Below, in pieces: positions 27,250 to 37,028 of a stretch of DNA of 64,000 nt. The stretch is taken from positions 806,001 through 870,000 of the forward strand of contig NZ_JAPWKF010000007.1 in the NCBI RefSeq assembly GCF_028283685.1, written 5' to 3'. The notes beneath the pieces are model-generated. The model did no database searches. It was not told the DNA's origin and was given only the letters and a program-made list of their open reading frames with translations. A program made the translations under genes and the position numbers. The first letter of the stretch is position 1. Each line of letters opens with the position of its first letter. This DNA is from Edaphobacter sp. GTDB taxonomy: Bacteria; Acidobacteriota; Terriglobia; Terriglobales; Acidobacteriaceae.

Positions 27250-27290
27250 GCGGAAGAGTCTTCACTCTCCCGCTCAACTCTTCTTTCTAC
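27245..27290. terminator. Terminator between FUSC and argG
   Basis: A 15-bp stem with one mismatch (27245-27259 with 27264-27278, loop CTTC) begins just at the FUSC stop. It is followed by TCTTCTTTCT on the plus strand, so it should end the FUSC transcript before the convergent argG. Confidence 0.75.
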
Positions 27291-27298
27291 GATCTCGC

Positions 27299-28660
<1,362 letters not shown>

Positions 28661-28691
28661 TTAGTAGATGTCTACCGGTTAAGTATCCGTG

Positions 28692-28754
28692 GCGCTCGCC
28701 GAGCGCGTCAAACTTCGCTGCGTGATTTGAAAAGCCCTGTAAATTAGGGCTTTT
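28692..28754. promoter_or_regulatory. Two hairpins in argG-rimO divergent region
   Basis: GCGCTC (28692-28697) pairs with GAGCGC (28701-28706), and AAAAGCCCT (28730-28738) pairs perfectly with AGGGCTTTT (28746-28754). The second looks like a bidirectional intrinsic terminator, yet it lies between two divergent starts, about 94 nt before argG and 53 nt before rimO. It could be a leader attenuator or the end of a short untranslated RNA. Confidence 0.5.
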
Positions 28755-28806
28755 GCGCCGACAGATTCGCAGGAAAACAGCCTGAAAACTGGTAAACTAA
28801 AAGACT

Positions 28807-30417
28807 GTGACTCCGCCTGCCACAACTGAGACCCTGGCCCCTGCCGAGACGACGATTGCGAATAAGCCGAAGATCGGCTTTATCTCGCTCGGCTGCCCGA
28901 AGAACCTCGTCGACTCCGAGGTGATGATGGGCCTGTTGAACTCCGCGGGTGGCCAGTTGACTCGTGACGCTGAAGATGCGGAGATCATCGTCGTCAACAC
29001 CTGCAGCTTTATCGACTCCGCCAAGCAGGAGTCCGTGAACACCATCCTCGAGATGGCGCAGCACAAGCTGGCTAATGGCGGACGGGCGCAGAAGCTGATC
29101 GTCGCCGGCTGCCTGGTGGAGCGTTATCGCGATGAGATCCAGAAGAATATTCCCGAGGTGGATGCCGTCGTCGGCACAGGTGAGCTGGAGAGCATTCTCG
29201 CCGCCGCAGGCCTGACGCCGAAGACCGCCTCAGCGTCTGATTCACCGTTCAACATTCTCCCGCAGGATCACAGCACACAGGCACTTGTCTCGCGGGCGCA
29301 TAGCGCAGTGCAGCAGCACTCGCGGCCGGAAGAGGATTCGACGCAGGTGAAGATCGAGCACCACGAGATCGCCTCGCGTCCTGAGGGCGAACTGCGCGAG
29401 CGTCAGGGCCGCTTCTCGCGTGAGTCCTGGGACGGAGCGACAGCTGCGCTACCTGAATATCTCTACTCCGACGAGACGCCGCGCATCCTCTCGACGCCGC
29501 GCGCTTCCGCGTACATCAAGATCGCCGAAGGCTGCGATCATCCTTGCAGCTTCTGCATCATTCCGCAGCTGCGCGGTAAGTTCCGCTCACGCCGCCTGTC
29601 GTCAATCGTCTCGGAGGCAGAGAAGCTGATTGCGCAGGGCGTGCGCGAGATCACGCTCATCGGGCAGGACACCACCTGCTATGGCGAAGACCTCGGCCTC
29701 ACCGACGGCCTCGCCCAGTTGCTCGAAGCACTGGCCGCGCTGCCAGGCCTGAAGTGGCTGCGCTTCCTCTACACCTATCCCAACAAGGTGACGACGCGGC
29801 TGCTCGAGACCATGGCCGCGCACGACAACATCTCGAAGTACCTGGACGTGCCGCTGCAGCACGCGAGCGCATCTGTCCTGAAGCGGATGAAGCGCGGCGG
29901 AAACGGAAAGATCTTCCTCGAACTGATCGAGAAGGCGCGTCGCATCGTTCCCGGCATCGTCATCCGCACCAGCTTCATCGTGGGCTTCCCCGGCGAGACC
30001 GAGGAGGACTACAAGGAGCTTGAGGCCTTCATCAAAGCCGCGCGCATCGACTGGCTCGGCGTCTTCACCTACTCGGATGAAGAGGGCGCGAAAGCCTTTG
30101 AACTGGACGCCGAGCTCAAGGTGCCGGAGCGCACCATCCAGGCGCGCCGCCGCAAGCTGATGAAGCTGCAACAGAAGATCAGCGCGAAGGCCAAGGCGGA
30201 GTGGGTTGGCCGCGAAATCGATCTCCTGGTCGAAGGCGAGAGCGAAGAGACCGAGCTTCTCTGGGAGGGCCGCAGCATCCAGCACGCCCCCGAGATCGAC
30301 GGCAAGGTCTTCATCAACGACTTCGGCCCCTACGAAGAGCTCGTCCCCGGAACCTTCTATCGCGCCGAGATCACCGAGTCCCACGACTACGACGTAGTGG
30401 CTCGCATCATCGAGTAA
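28807..30417 (+). CDS. rimO: Ribosomal protein S12 methylthiotransferase with extended linker
   Basis: Radical-SAM enzyme that adds a methylthio group to an aspartate of ribosomal protein S12. The 536-residue protein has the N-terminal UPF0004 domain with cluster cysteines C30 (ISLGCPKNLVDSE), C66 and C102, the radical-SAM motif C243-x3-C247-x2-C250 (CDHPCSFC), and a C-terminal TRAM domain (about the last 65 residues). Compared with about 440 residues in E. coli, roughly 90 extra residues lie between the first two domains (about 137-230), rich in Ser, Gln, Glu and His. GTG at 28807 is the start. Its TAA overlaps the ATG of the next small gene. Confidence 0.95.
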   Translation: MTPPATTETLAPAETTIANKPKIGFISLGCPKNLVDSEVMMGLLNSAGGQLTRDAEDAEIIVVNTCSFIDSAKQESVNTILEMAQHKLANGGRAQKLIVAGCLVERYRDEIQKNIPEVDAVVGTGELESILAAAGLTPKTASASDSPFNILPQDHSTQALVSRAHSAVQQHSRPEEDSTQVKIEHHEIASRPEGELRERQGRFSRESWDGATAALPEYLYSDETPRILSTPRASAYIKIAEGCDHPCSFCIIPQLRGKFRSRRLSSIVSEAEKLIAQGVREITLIGQDTTCYGEDLGLTDGLAQLLEALAALPGLKWLRFLYTYPNKVTTRLLETMAAHDNISKYLDVPLQHASASVLKRMKRGGNGKIFLELIEKARRIVPGIVIRTSFIVGFPGETEEDYKELEAFIKAARIDWLGVFTYSDEEGAKAFELDAELKVPERTIQARRRKLMKLQQKISAKAKAEWVGREIDLLVEGESEETELLWEGRSIQHAPEIDGKVFINDFGPYEELVPGTFYRAEITESHDYDVVARIIE

Positions 30418-30632
30418 TGAAGAGACAAAAACACCGTCTCGATGATCACGATCGCGGCTATCAATGTTGCTTCTGTGCCCTGGGGATTGAACGCGAGGGG
30501 GATGATCCCTGCTTCCTGACCTTGCATTCCAGTTCAGATCAAGATCCCGAGCAAGAGATGTACTGCCATGCTGGATGCCTCAAGAAGGCCGTGCACGTCA
30601 AGTTCCCACTGATGGTGGCCCTCGACGACTGA
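30417..30632 (+). CDS. Small Cys-rich hypothetical protein overlapping rimO
   Basis: A 71-residue protein whose ATG shares one base with the rimO stop (TAATG), so translation is probably coupled. The sequence has YQCCFCALGIEREGDDPCFLTL, then EMYCHAGCLKKAVH: six cysteines and two histidines in a pattern that suggests a small zinc-binding fold. I recall similar short hypothetical proteins with CxxC then DPC and YCHxxC blocks, but no function is known to me. There is no signal peptide or membrane helix. Codon use resembles its neighbours. It could be a free-standing metal-binding protein rather than a RimO partner. Confidence 0.78.
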   Translation: MKRQKHRLDDHDRGYQCCFCALGIEREGDDPCFLTLHSSSDQDPEQEMYCHAGCLKKAVHVKFPLMVALDD

Positions 30633-30699
30633 ACCTTGCACCTTTCCGGTCAAATTCGACATCTATCTAAATGAAGATCACGAAACAGGAGAGCGATTC

Positions 30700-31477
30700 A
30701 TGGACCTGCAACTCAACGGGAAGACCGCCATTGTCACCGGAGGCTCTGCCGGCATCGGCCTCGCCATCACCAAGGCTCTGGCCGCCGAGGGCGTGACCGT
30801 CACCGTTCCCGGGCGTAGCCAAGAGAAGCTCGACCAGGCGCTCGCAGGCATTGCAAATGTGCGCAGCATCGTCGCCGATCCCGGCACGGCCGAGGGCGCT
30901 GCGGCCGTCATCGCACAGGTCCCCGACACCGACATCCTGATCAACAATCTCGGCATCTACGAGGCCAAGCCCTTCGCCGAGATCACCGACGCCGACTGGC
31001 TGAAGCTCTTCGAGGTGAACGTCATGAGCGGCGTACGCCTCTCGCGCTTCTACTTCCCCAGGATGCTCGAGCGCAACTCGGGCCGCGTGATCTTCATCGC
31101 CTCGGAGTCCGGCATCATGACGCCGCCCGAGATGGTGCACTACGGCATGACCAAGAGCTCGCAGCTGGCCATCGCGCGCGGTATGGCGGAGCTGACCAAG
31201 GGCACCGCCGTCACCGTCAACACCATCCTGCCCAGGCCCAACGCGCTCCGAGGGCATCGTCGACTTCCTGAAGAGCATCTCGAGCGAATCGAACCCCACG
31301 CCCGAGCAGGCGGAGAAGGAGTTCTTCGAGAAGCATCGCTCCAGTTCACTGCTGCAGCGGCTGATCGAGAGCGAGGAGATCGCTCACCTCACGGCCTTCA
31401 TCGCGAGCCCGCTCTCTGCCGCCACCAACGGCGCCGCACTGCGCGCCGAGGGCGGCCTGCTGCGCTCGATCGCGTAA
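30700..31477 (+). pseudogene. SDR oxidoreductase broken by a single-base frameshift
   Basis: The first frame encodes a normal SDR N-terminus (GKTAIVTGGSAGIGLAITKAL, LINNLGIYEAKPF, S in SESG, YGMTK active site) up to TVNTILP near residue 180. After this point the protein sense continues in the +1 frame: SEGIVDFLKSISSES, KEFFEKHRSSSLLQRL, ASPLSAATNGAALRAEGG, ending at 31475-31477. One extra A in CCCAACGCG at 31238-31246 (expected CCCACGCGC) explains it; restored, the product would be 258 aa. Next to it, the expected LPGP is LPRP. Either a recent mutation or a sequencing error. In frame as written, the product is a 266-residue chimera with an Arg/Ala-rich tail. A ribosome site GGAGAG precedes the ATG. 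Confidence 0.88.
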
Positions 31478-31539
31478 ACCTGCCACCGTGCGCGGCGTGA
31501 GTCCATACCGCCGCGCACCGATTTACAATCGAGACTGCC

Positions 31540-31752
31540 ATGGCCAAAGCCCTCTTTTGCCCCACCTGCCGTGAAGTTGTCCTGATCGACAACCAGAACT
31601 TCCCCTTCTGCTCGGACCGCTGCCGCATCCTCGACCTGGGCAAATGGGCTTCGGGCGATTACAAAGTTTCCACGCCGATCCAGGATCCGGATCTGCTGGA
31701 GGAGCTCTCGCGCTCTCGCCGCGACAATCCCAAGATTGACGACGAAGACTAG
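31540..31752 (+). CDS. yacG: YacG-type zinc protein (DNA gyrase inhibitor family)
   Basis: A 70-residue protein with the C7-x2-C10 ... C24-x3-C28 zinc site in FCPTCREVV and FPFCSDRCRILDLGKW, diagnostic of YacG. In E. coli this protein binds GyrB and inhibits gyrase. The C-terminal half is acidic and probably disordered (DPDLLEELSRSRR, then KIDDED). Its stop overlaps the GTG of pgpA by one base, so the two are translationally coupled. Confidence 0.92.
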   Translation: MAKALFCPTCREVVLIDNQNFPFCSDRCRILDLGKWASGDYKVSTPIQDPDLLEELSRSRRDNPKIDDED

Positions 31753-32261
31753 TGGCCAATTCGAACGTACAGATACGGCCACCGGCTGAGAAAAAGACGC
31801 GTTGGGCCTGGGCGGTGGGGACCTTCTTCGGCGCCGGACTGTTGAAGCCCGGACCGGGTACGTATGGCTCCGTTGCAGCGCTTGCACTCTGGTATGCCGC
31901 TGCGCATATCGCTCAACCGACGACAACGGCGCTGGCCATAGGAACGGCGATCGCCGCTGTCCTCGTCACGTTGATCGGCATTCCTGCGTCGACGATCGTT
32001 GCGTATGAGAGCGGTCGCGAAGACCCGGGACATGTCGTCATCGACGAGGTTGCCGGACAGCTGATCGCACTGATCGCACTGCCTGCAGTTCCCGGCTATG
32101 CCATCCTGGGGCTGATCCTGTTTCGTGCCTTCGACATCTTCAAGCCGTGGCCGGTGCGCCGCTTCGAGTCGCTTCCCGAAGGGACAGGCATCATGATGGA
32201 CGATGTCGCCGCCGGTGTGCTGGCGTTGATCACCGGGCAGATCATCCATCACTTCCTTTAA
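31752..32261 (+). CDS. pgpA: Phosphatidylglycerophosphatase A
   Basis: Dephosphorylates phosphatidylglycerophosphate to phosphatidylglycerol in the inner membrane. The 169-residue protein has about four hydrophobic segments and the family motifs KPGPGTYGSVAALALW, EDPGHVVIDEVAGQLIAL (the acidic cluster that binds Mg2+), FRAFDIFKPWPVR and GIMMDDVAAGV. GTG at 31752 overlaps the yacG stop (TAGTG). The overlap supports this start. Confidence 0.94.
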   Translation: MANSNVQIRPPAEKKTRWAWAVGTFFGAGLLKPGPGTYGSVAALALWYAAAHIAQPTTTALAIGTAIAAVLVTLIGIPASTIVAYESGREDPGHVVIDEVAGQLIALIALPAVPGYAILGLILFRAFDIFKPWPVRRFESLPEGTGIMMDDVAAGVLALITGQIIHHFL

Positions 32262-32329
32262 ATATTTGACTCGCCGTGACATCGGCACAGCTTGTCTTGC
32301 CCTTGTCAGCGGTCTAGGCTAGAGGAGCT

Positions 32330-33367
32330 ATGAGCCTCTTCGGGACCTCGCCGACCGCACCGCATATCACCAATGTTCGTCCACCTGCCGCCATGCCGGG
32401 AGGCGAGATGGAGCTGAGTGGCCTCCATCTCGATCCGGGAAGCAGCCGTATGCCTCATGCCACCATCGGCGATGTCTTCGCTCCGATCAGCCTGAGCCGG
32501 CCGGACCGCATCACCGTGCGCGTGCAGGAGGGTTCGATCACCGGGGATCTCATCGTGCATCGCAACGGCGAGCCTTCGAATCCGATCAATGTCCGCATTG
32601 CGGTGCCGATGGCAGAGAATCTGCACCCGGTATCGAATCCTGCGGTGGATGCCAACGGCCAGATCTTCACCACCCTCTCCGGCTCGCGCGGCCAGGAGAC
32701 GCCGGTGTCGATCTTCCGTATTCAGCGTGACTTCCAGATGCTTCCTTTCGTGCGCGGCCTGATGAATCCAACAGGCATGGCGTTCGACGACAACGGCTAC
32801 CTGTACGCCAGTTCGCGGGCCGAGGGCACTGTCTATCGCATCTCCCCGGACGGAGAGATGGCGGTCTACGCCGAAGGCATGGGCATCGCAACCGGAATTG
32901 CTTTTGACCGCGATGGCAATCTCTATGTCGGCGACCGTTCGGGAACCATCTTCAAGATCAACCCCCACCGCGAGATCTTCGTCTTCGCCACACTGGAACC
33001 CTCGATCGCCGCTTATCACCTGGTGTTCGATGACGCAGGCACGCTGTATGTCACCGGGCCTACGACATCCTCCAACCAGGCGATTCACGCGATCGACCGC
33101 GACGGCAACATCTCGGTCTTTTACCAGGGACTCGGCCGTGCACAGGGAATGGCGTTCGACGTGGACAGCAACCTGTATGTTGCAGCCAGCCTGCATGGAA
33201 AGCGCGGCATCGTGCGCATTACGCCGTCCCGCGAGGCTTCGCTCGCAGTCTCGGGAAACAACCTTGTGGGTCTGGCCTTTGTGGAAGACGGCTGTGCGGT
33301 TCTGGCGGCGAAGGACTCGCTGTTCCACGTTGCGCTGGATATCGAAGGCCGTCCTCTCCAGGGCTGA
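32330..33367 (+). CDS. TIG-domain plus NHL/SMP-30-like beta-propeller protein
   Basis: A 345-residue protein without a signal peptide. Residues about 10-95 form an Ig-like IPT/TIG domain (PHITNVRPPAAMPGGEMELSG). The rest repeats a propeller unit with G-x-AFD-x-DGNLYV or similar: MNPTGMAFDDNGYLYASS, ATGIAFDRDGNLYVGDR, AYHLVFDDAGTLYVTG and AQGMAFDVDSNLYVAAS. This places it among NHL / gluconolactonase-like propellers. No catalytic residues can be assigned, and it may be a binding or structural protein. It stands alone between pgpA and the Gfo/Idh gene. Confidence 0.82.
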   Translation: MSLFGTSPTAPHITNVRPPAAMPGGEMELSGLHLDPGSSRMPHATIGDVFAPISLSRPDRITVRVQEGSITGDLIVHRNGEPSNPINVRIAVPMAENLHPVSNPAVDANGQIFTTLSGSRGQETPVSIFRIQRDFQMLPFVRGLMNPTGMAFDDNGYLYASSRAEGTVYRISPDGEMAVYAEGMGIATGIAFDRDGNLYVGDRSGTIFKINPHREIFVFATLEPSIAAYHLVFDDAGTLYVTGPTTSSNQAIHAIDRDGNISVFYQGLGRAQGMAFDVDSNLYVAASLHGKRGIVRITPSREASLAVSGNNLVGLAFVEDGCAVLAAKDSLFHVALDIEGRPLQG

Positions 33368-33504
33368 AATCGTTCAGAGACAAGGCGGAAACGCCGCATT
33401 GTGGCCGAAGTCTCCTCCGCTCGTGTACATTTATTGCGCACTTGCGCCTTGGTGTTTGGATTTCCGCCAAAGCCCGAACTAACTCCCTAAGGAGGGGAAC
33501 AGAA

Positions 33505-34830
33505 GTGATCACCCGACGCGATTTTCTCGATACACTCGCGGTCAGCGCTGCTGGCGTCGCCGTAAGCTCGAGCGCAAAGAGCTATGCCCAGATTATGGGG
33601 GCCAACGACCGCGTCAACTTCGCCGTCATCGGCCTGCACAGTCGTGCCTACGCTCACCTGTTTTCCCTGAAAGCCAATGAAAAGACCTCGCGGATCGTAA
33701 AGGTCTGCGACGTCGATACGCCGATCCTCGAGAAGTTCTCCGGCGACGCCGAGAAGAAGCTCGGCTACAAGGTTGCCACCGAGAAGGACTTCCGTAAGGT
33801 GCTTGCCTCGAAGGATGTCGACGCCATCACCATTGCAGCGCCTGACCACTGGCACGCTCCTATGGCGATCGCAGGACTCCAGGCAGGCAAAAACGTCTAC
33901 GTGGAAAAGCCCTGCAGCCACAACCCGGCCGAGGGTGCCATGCTGGTCGCGGCCCGCGACAAGTACAAAAAGCTGGTGCAGATGGGAAGCCAGCAGCGCT
34001 CCTCCCCGCACACCATCGAGGTGGTGCAGAAGGTGAAGGAGGGTGTGATCGGGCGGCCTTATTACGCCAAGGCCTGGTACAGCAACACGCGCAAATCCAT
34101 CGGCTTCGGCAAGCCTGTCCCCGTTCCGGCGACGCTGGACTGGGATATGTGGCAGGGACCGGCTCCGCGCAAGCCGTACATGTCGAACTATCACCCCTAT
34201 AACTGGCACTGGTTCAAGCATTGGGGGACGGGCGAGACCCTGAACAACGGCACGCACGAGATCGACGTCTGTCGCTGGATTCTCGACGTAGGATTCCCCA
34301 AGCATGTCTCATCGTCTGGCGGACGCTATCAGTTCAAGGACGACTGGCAGTTTTACGACACGCTGGTGACGAACTTCAACTACGACGACAAGATCATCTC
34401 GTGGGAAGGCAAGTGCTGCCAGGGCATGAGGTTCTACGATCGTGACCGCGGCTCGGCCATCATGGGAACGACGGGAACGATCGTGGTGGACCGCAGCGGT
34501 TACGACGTCTACGACCTGGGTGGAAAGAAGATCTCCTCGTTCACCGAGAAGGTGGAGAACTCTGCATCGTCCTCGGACACGATGGGTGCCGATTCGATGA
34601 CAGATCGTCACTTCGCCAACTTCATCGCAGGTATCCAGAAGGGCGAGAAACTGAATGCGCCAATCGAGGTCGGCAATGTGGCCGTGACCATGCTGCAGCT
34701 TTCCAACGTTGCATGGGAGCTGAATCGCGGTCTCTCGCTCGACCAGACCAACGGCCATGTCCTCAACGACCCGGAGGCAATGAAGCACTGGGGCAGGGAG
34801 TACGAGAAGGGTTGGGCGCCGAAGGTCTAG
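33505..34830 (+). CDS. Tat-exported Gfo/Idh/MocA oxidoreductase
   Basis: A 441-residue protein with a twin-arginine signal (ITRRDFLDTLAVSAAGVAVSSSA) and a Gfo/Idh/MocA fold. The Rossmann part is VNFAVIGLHSRAYAHLF, followed by the EKP dinucleotide motif in VYVEKPCSHNPAEG, and then the C-terminal alpha/beta domain with NGTHEIDVCRWIL. Tat export fits a protein that folds around tightly bound NAD(P) before transport; some such proteins are NAD-dependent glycosidases (GH109), others are sugar oxidoreductases, and which applies cannot be told. The GTG at 33505 was chosen because of the strong AAGGAGGGG site at 33489-33497. It ends at a terminator. Confidence 0.9.
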   Translation: MITRRDFLDTLAVSAAGVAVSSSAKSYAQIMGANDRVNFAVIGLHSRAYAHLFSLKANEKTSRIVKVCDVDTPILEKFSGDAEKKLGYKVATEKDFRKVLASKDVDAITIAAPDHWHAPMAIAGLQAGKNVYVEKPCSHNPAEGAMLVAARDKYKKLVQMGSQQRSSPHTIEVVQKVKEGVIGRPYYAKAWYSNTRKSIGFGKPVPVPATLDWDMWQGPAPRKPYMSNYHPYNWHWFKHWGTGETLNNGTHEIDVCRWILDVGFPKHVSSSGGRYQFKDDWQFYDTLVTNFNYDDKIISWEGKCCQGMRFYDRDRGSAIMGTTGTIVVDRSGYDVYDLGGKKISSFTEKVENSASSSDTMGADSMTDRHFANFIAGIQKGEKLNAPIEVGNVAVTMLQLSNVAWELNRGLSLDQTNGHVLNDPEAMKHWGREYEKGWAPKV

Positions 34831-34851
34831 CATTCGTCACCGAACATCAGG

Positions 34852-34886
34852 CGGCAGTCTGCATCCGCAGGCTGCCGTTTCGTTTT
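34852..34886 (+). terminator. Terminator after Gfo/Idh gene
   Basis: An 11-bp stem (34852-34862 with 34867-34877, loop ATCC, one G-U pair) is followed by TTTCGTTTT. It lies 22 nt after the stop codon. Confidence 0.8.
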
Positions 34887-34950
34887 GCGGAGATATCGTT
34901 TGAACAAATCGGAGTGCGGCGCCGCGTGCGCGCAGATGGGATGAATCTTC

Positions 34951-35604
34951 ATGAGCGATAACGGAACTCTTTGGCCCCTGGAGACGCCTTCGCAGGAGGG
35001 CCTCGCCGACGGCGTGGTGCTGCTGCGAAACTTCTGCGGCAGCGACGCTGCTTCCCTGCTGCAAGAGATCGACACGATTGCTGCCGTCGCGCCGTTCCGT
35101 CAGCTGACAGTGCCCGGCGGCCACACCATGTCGGTTGCGATGACGAATACCGGGACCTTCGGCTGGACCTCGGACCGCGCGGGATACCGCTACACCACGA
35201 ACGATCCCTTGAGCGACAGGCCGTGGCAGCCGATGCCGCGCTCATTTCTCGCACTGGCTGAACTTGCGGCCACCGAAGCAGGCTTTGCTCCATTTACACC
35301 GAATGCCTGCCTGATCAACCGCTACGCCGTTGGAGCAAAGTTGTCGCTGCATCAGGATAAGGACGAACTCGATTACACGCATCCCATCGTCTCGGTCTCG
35401 CTGGGCCTTCCAGCGACCTTCCTGCTGGGTTCGCTCCAACGCAGCGATACGCCTCGGAGAATTCGCATCGAAAGTGGCGACGTGATGGTCTGGGGAGGAC
35501 CGGCCCGGCTGATTTATCACGGTGTGGCTCCGATCCGTCCCGGAAGCCACCCACTGACCGGCTCCTTCCGCATCAACCTGACCTTCCGCTGCGTCATGCA
35601 CTAA
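34951..35604 (+). CDS. alkB: AlkB-type oxidative DNA demethylase
   Basis: Fe(II)/2-oxoglutarate dioxygenase that removes methyl groups from 1-methyladenine and 3-methylcytosine. The 217-residue protein has the iron ligands H134-x-D136 (LSLHQDKDE) and H190 (RLIYHGV), and the 2-oxoglutarate-binding motif R207-I-N-L-T-F-R213. The nucleotide-recognition lid FGWTSDRAGYRYT is also typical. No ada regulator is nearby. ATG at 34951 is the family-like start. Confidence 0.95.
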   Translation: MSDNGTLWPLETPSQEGLADGVVLLRNFCGSDAASLLQEIDTIAAVAPFRQLTVPGGHTMSVAMTNTGTFGWTSDRAGYRYTTNDPLSDRPWQPMPRSFLALAELAATEAGFAPFTPNACLINRYAVGAKLSLHQDKDELDYTHPIVSVSLGLPATFLLGSLQRSDTPRRIRIESGDVMVWGGPARLIYHGVAPIRPGSHPLTGSFRINLTFRCVMH

Positions 35605-35689
35605 AGACAGGCACAGCTGGCGGCAACTTCACTATCATGGAGCAGCAGGCGCTGCACGCGCGAGCGCCGCCAGGACACTACGGCCAAAC

Positions 35690-36958
35690 ATGATCGCTGA
35701 AATTATCGCTGCCGGATCCGAGATGCTGACGCCGCACCGGCAGGACACGAACTCTCTCTACCTCACCGCACAGCTCAATGAACTCGGCGTGCAGGTCGCA
35801 TTCAAAACGATCGTCGGCGACAACCTGGGACACCTGACAGGCGCTGCTCGAAATGCCATCGCCAGGGCAGACATTATCATCTTCTCCGGCGGACTTGGCC
35901 CCACGGAAGACGATCTGACGCGCGAGGCCGCTGCCTCTGCGCTCGGAGTCGAGCTCCGCCGCGACAATACGATTCTCACCGACCTGCACAAACGGTTCGC
36001 TGCGCGGCAGATGGCGATGCCCCCCAACAATGCGAAGCAGGCTGATGTCCTGGACGGAGCGACCGTCCTGCCCAACCCGAACGGCAGCGCGCCCGGGCAG
36101 ATCTTCGACACGACGGTCGACGGCTTCCGGAAGATCGTGATCCTGCTTCCCGGGCCTCCCGGTGAGCTGAAGCCTCTCTTTCTGCAGCTGGTAAAGCCTG
36201 TGCTGGCCGCAACCCTGCCGCCGCGACATATAGCACGACGCATGCTCCGCATGGCCCTCATCCCGGAGTCGCAGGTAGATGCGCGAACGGCTCCGATCTA
36301 TAAACGGCACGAGGATATCGAGACGACGATCCTCGCGGGCCACGGCGAGATCCAGCTGCACTTTATCGCTGCCAAGAGCACGGCTATCGAGGCGCAAGCG
36401 AGGGTCGATGAGCTGGCCGGCCTGATCGAAGCCGAGATGGAAGAGGCTATCTTTTCTTCGCAGGGAGAGAGCCTGGAGGAGGTCGTTCTGCTGATGCTGG
36501 GTCTGCGTCACCTGACCCTGGCTGCAGCGGAGAGCTGCACCGGCGGCCTTCTGGCCTCACGCCTGACCGCTGTTCCCGGAAGCTCGCGCTATTTCCTTGG
36601 CGGCGCCGTGGTCTACAGCGATCAGTTGAAGACGACATTTACCGATGTTCCGGCCGAGCTGGTCGCTACCGAAGGCCCAGTATCCGAGGCTGTTTGCCGG
36701 GCGCTGGCCGAGGGTATCCGCAGGCGCACCGGGGCTTCGATCGGCATCGGCATCACCGGCATCGCCGGACCTACACCGGGCACAGGCCCGGACGCCGAAA
36801 AACCCATTGGGCTGGTGTATGTCGGCCTCGCCGACGGTCGAGAGACCCGTGTCAAAGAGCTGCACCTGACCGGCGACCGCGACCGCGTCCGCTGGTGGGC
36901 CTCGCAGCATGCCCTGGAACTTATCCGTTTGAGTCTTCTCGAGTTGCAAAGCTTCTGA
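35690..36958 (+). CDS. cinA: CinA: competence/damage-inducible protein, NMN amidohydrolase family
   Basis: A two-domain 422-residue protein. Residues 1 to about 170 are the MoCF-like (ADP-ribose pyrophosphatase) domain, with AEIIAAGSEMLTPHRQDTNS and FSGGLGPTEDDLTREAAA. The C-terminal 160 residues are the CinA amidohydrolase domain with AAESCTGGLLASRLTAVPGSS and GGAVVYSDQLK. The C-terminal domain deamidates nicotinamide mononucleotide in NAD recycling. It begins a row of same-strand genes continuing with plsY and gpsA. Confidence 0.95.
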   Translation: MIAEIIAAGSEMLTPHRQDTNSLYLTAQLNELGVQVAFKTIVGDNLGHLTGAARNAIARADIIIFSGGLGPTEDDLTREAAASALGVELRRDNTILTDLHKRFAARQMAMPPNNAKQADVLDGATVLPNPNGSAPGQIFDTTVDGFRKIVILLPGPPGELKPLFLQLVKPVLAATLPPRHIARRMLRMALIPESQVDARTAPIYKRHEDIETTILAGHGEIQLHFIAAKSTAIEAQARVDELAGLIEAEMEEAIFSSQGESLEEVVLLMLGLRHLTLAAAESCTGGLLASRLTAVPGSSRYFLGGAVVYSDQLKTTFTDVPAELVATEGPVSEAVCRALAEGIRRRTGASIGIGITGIAGPTPGTGPDAEKPIGLVYVGLADGRETRVKELHLTGDRDRVRWWASQHALELIRLSLLELQSF

Positions 36959-37028
36959 CAACAAACATTCATCGCCACGCGCAGGCGAATCCAGAGCGTA
37001 ACTTGATAGACTCAACTCCTGTAAGCTC

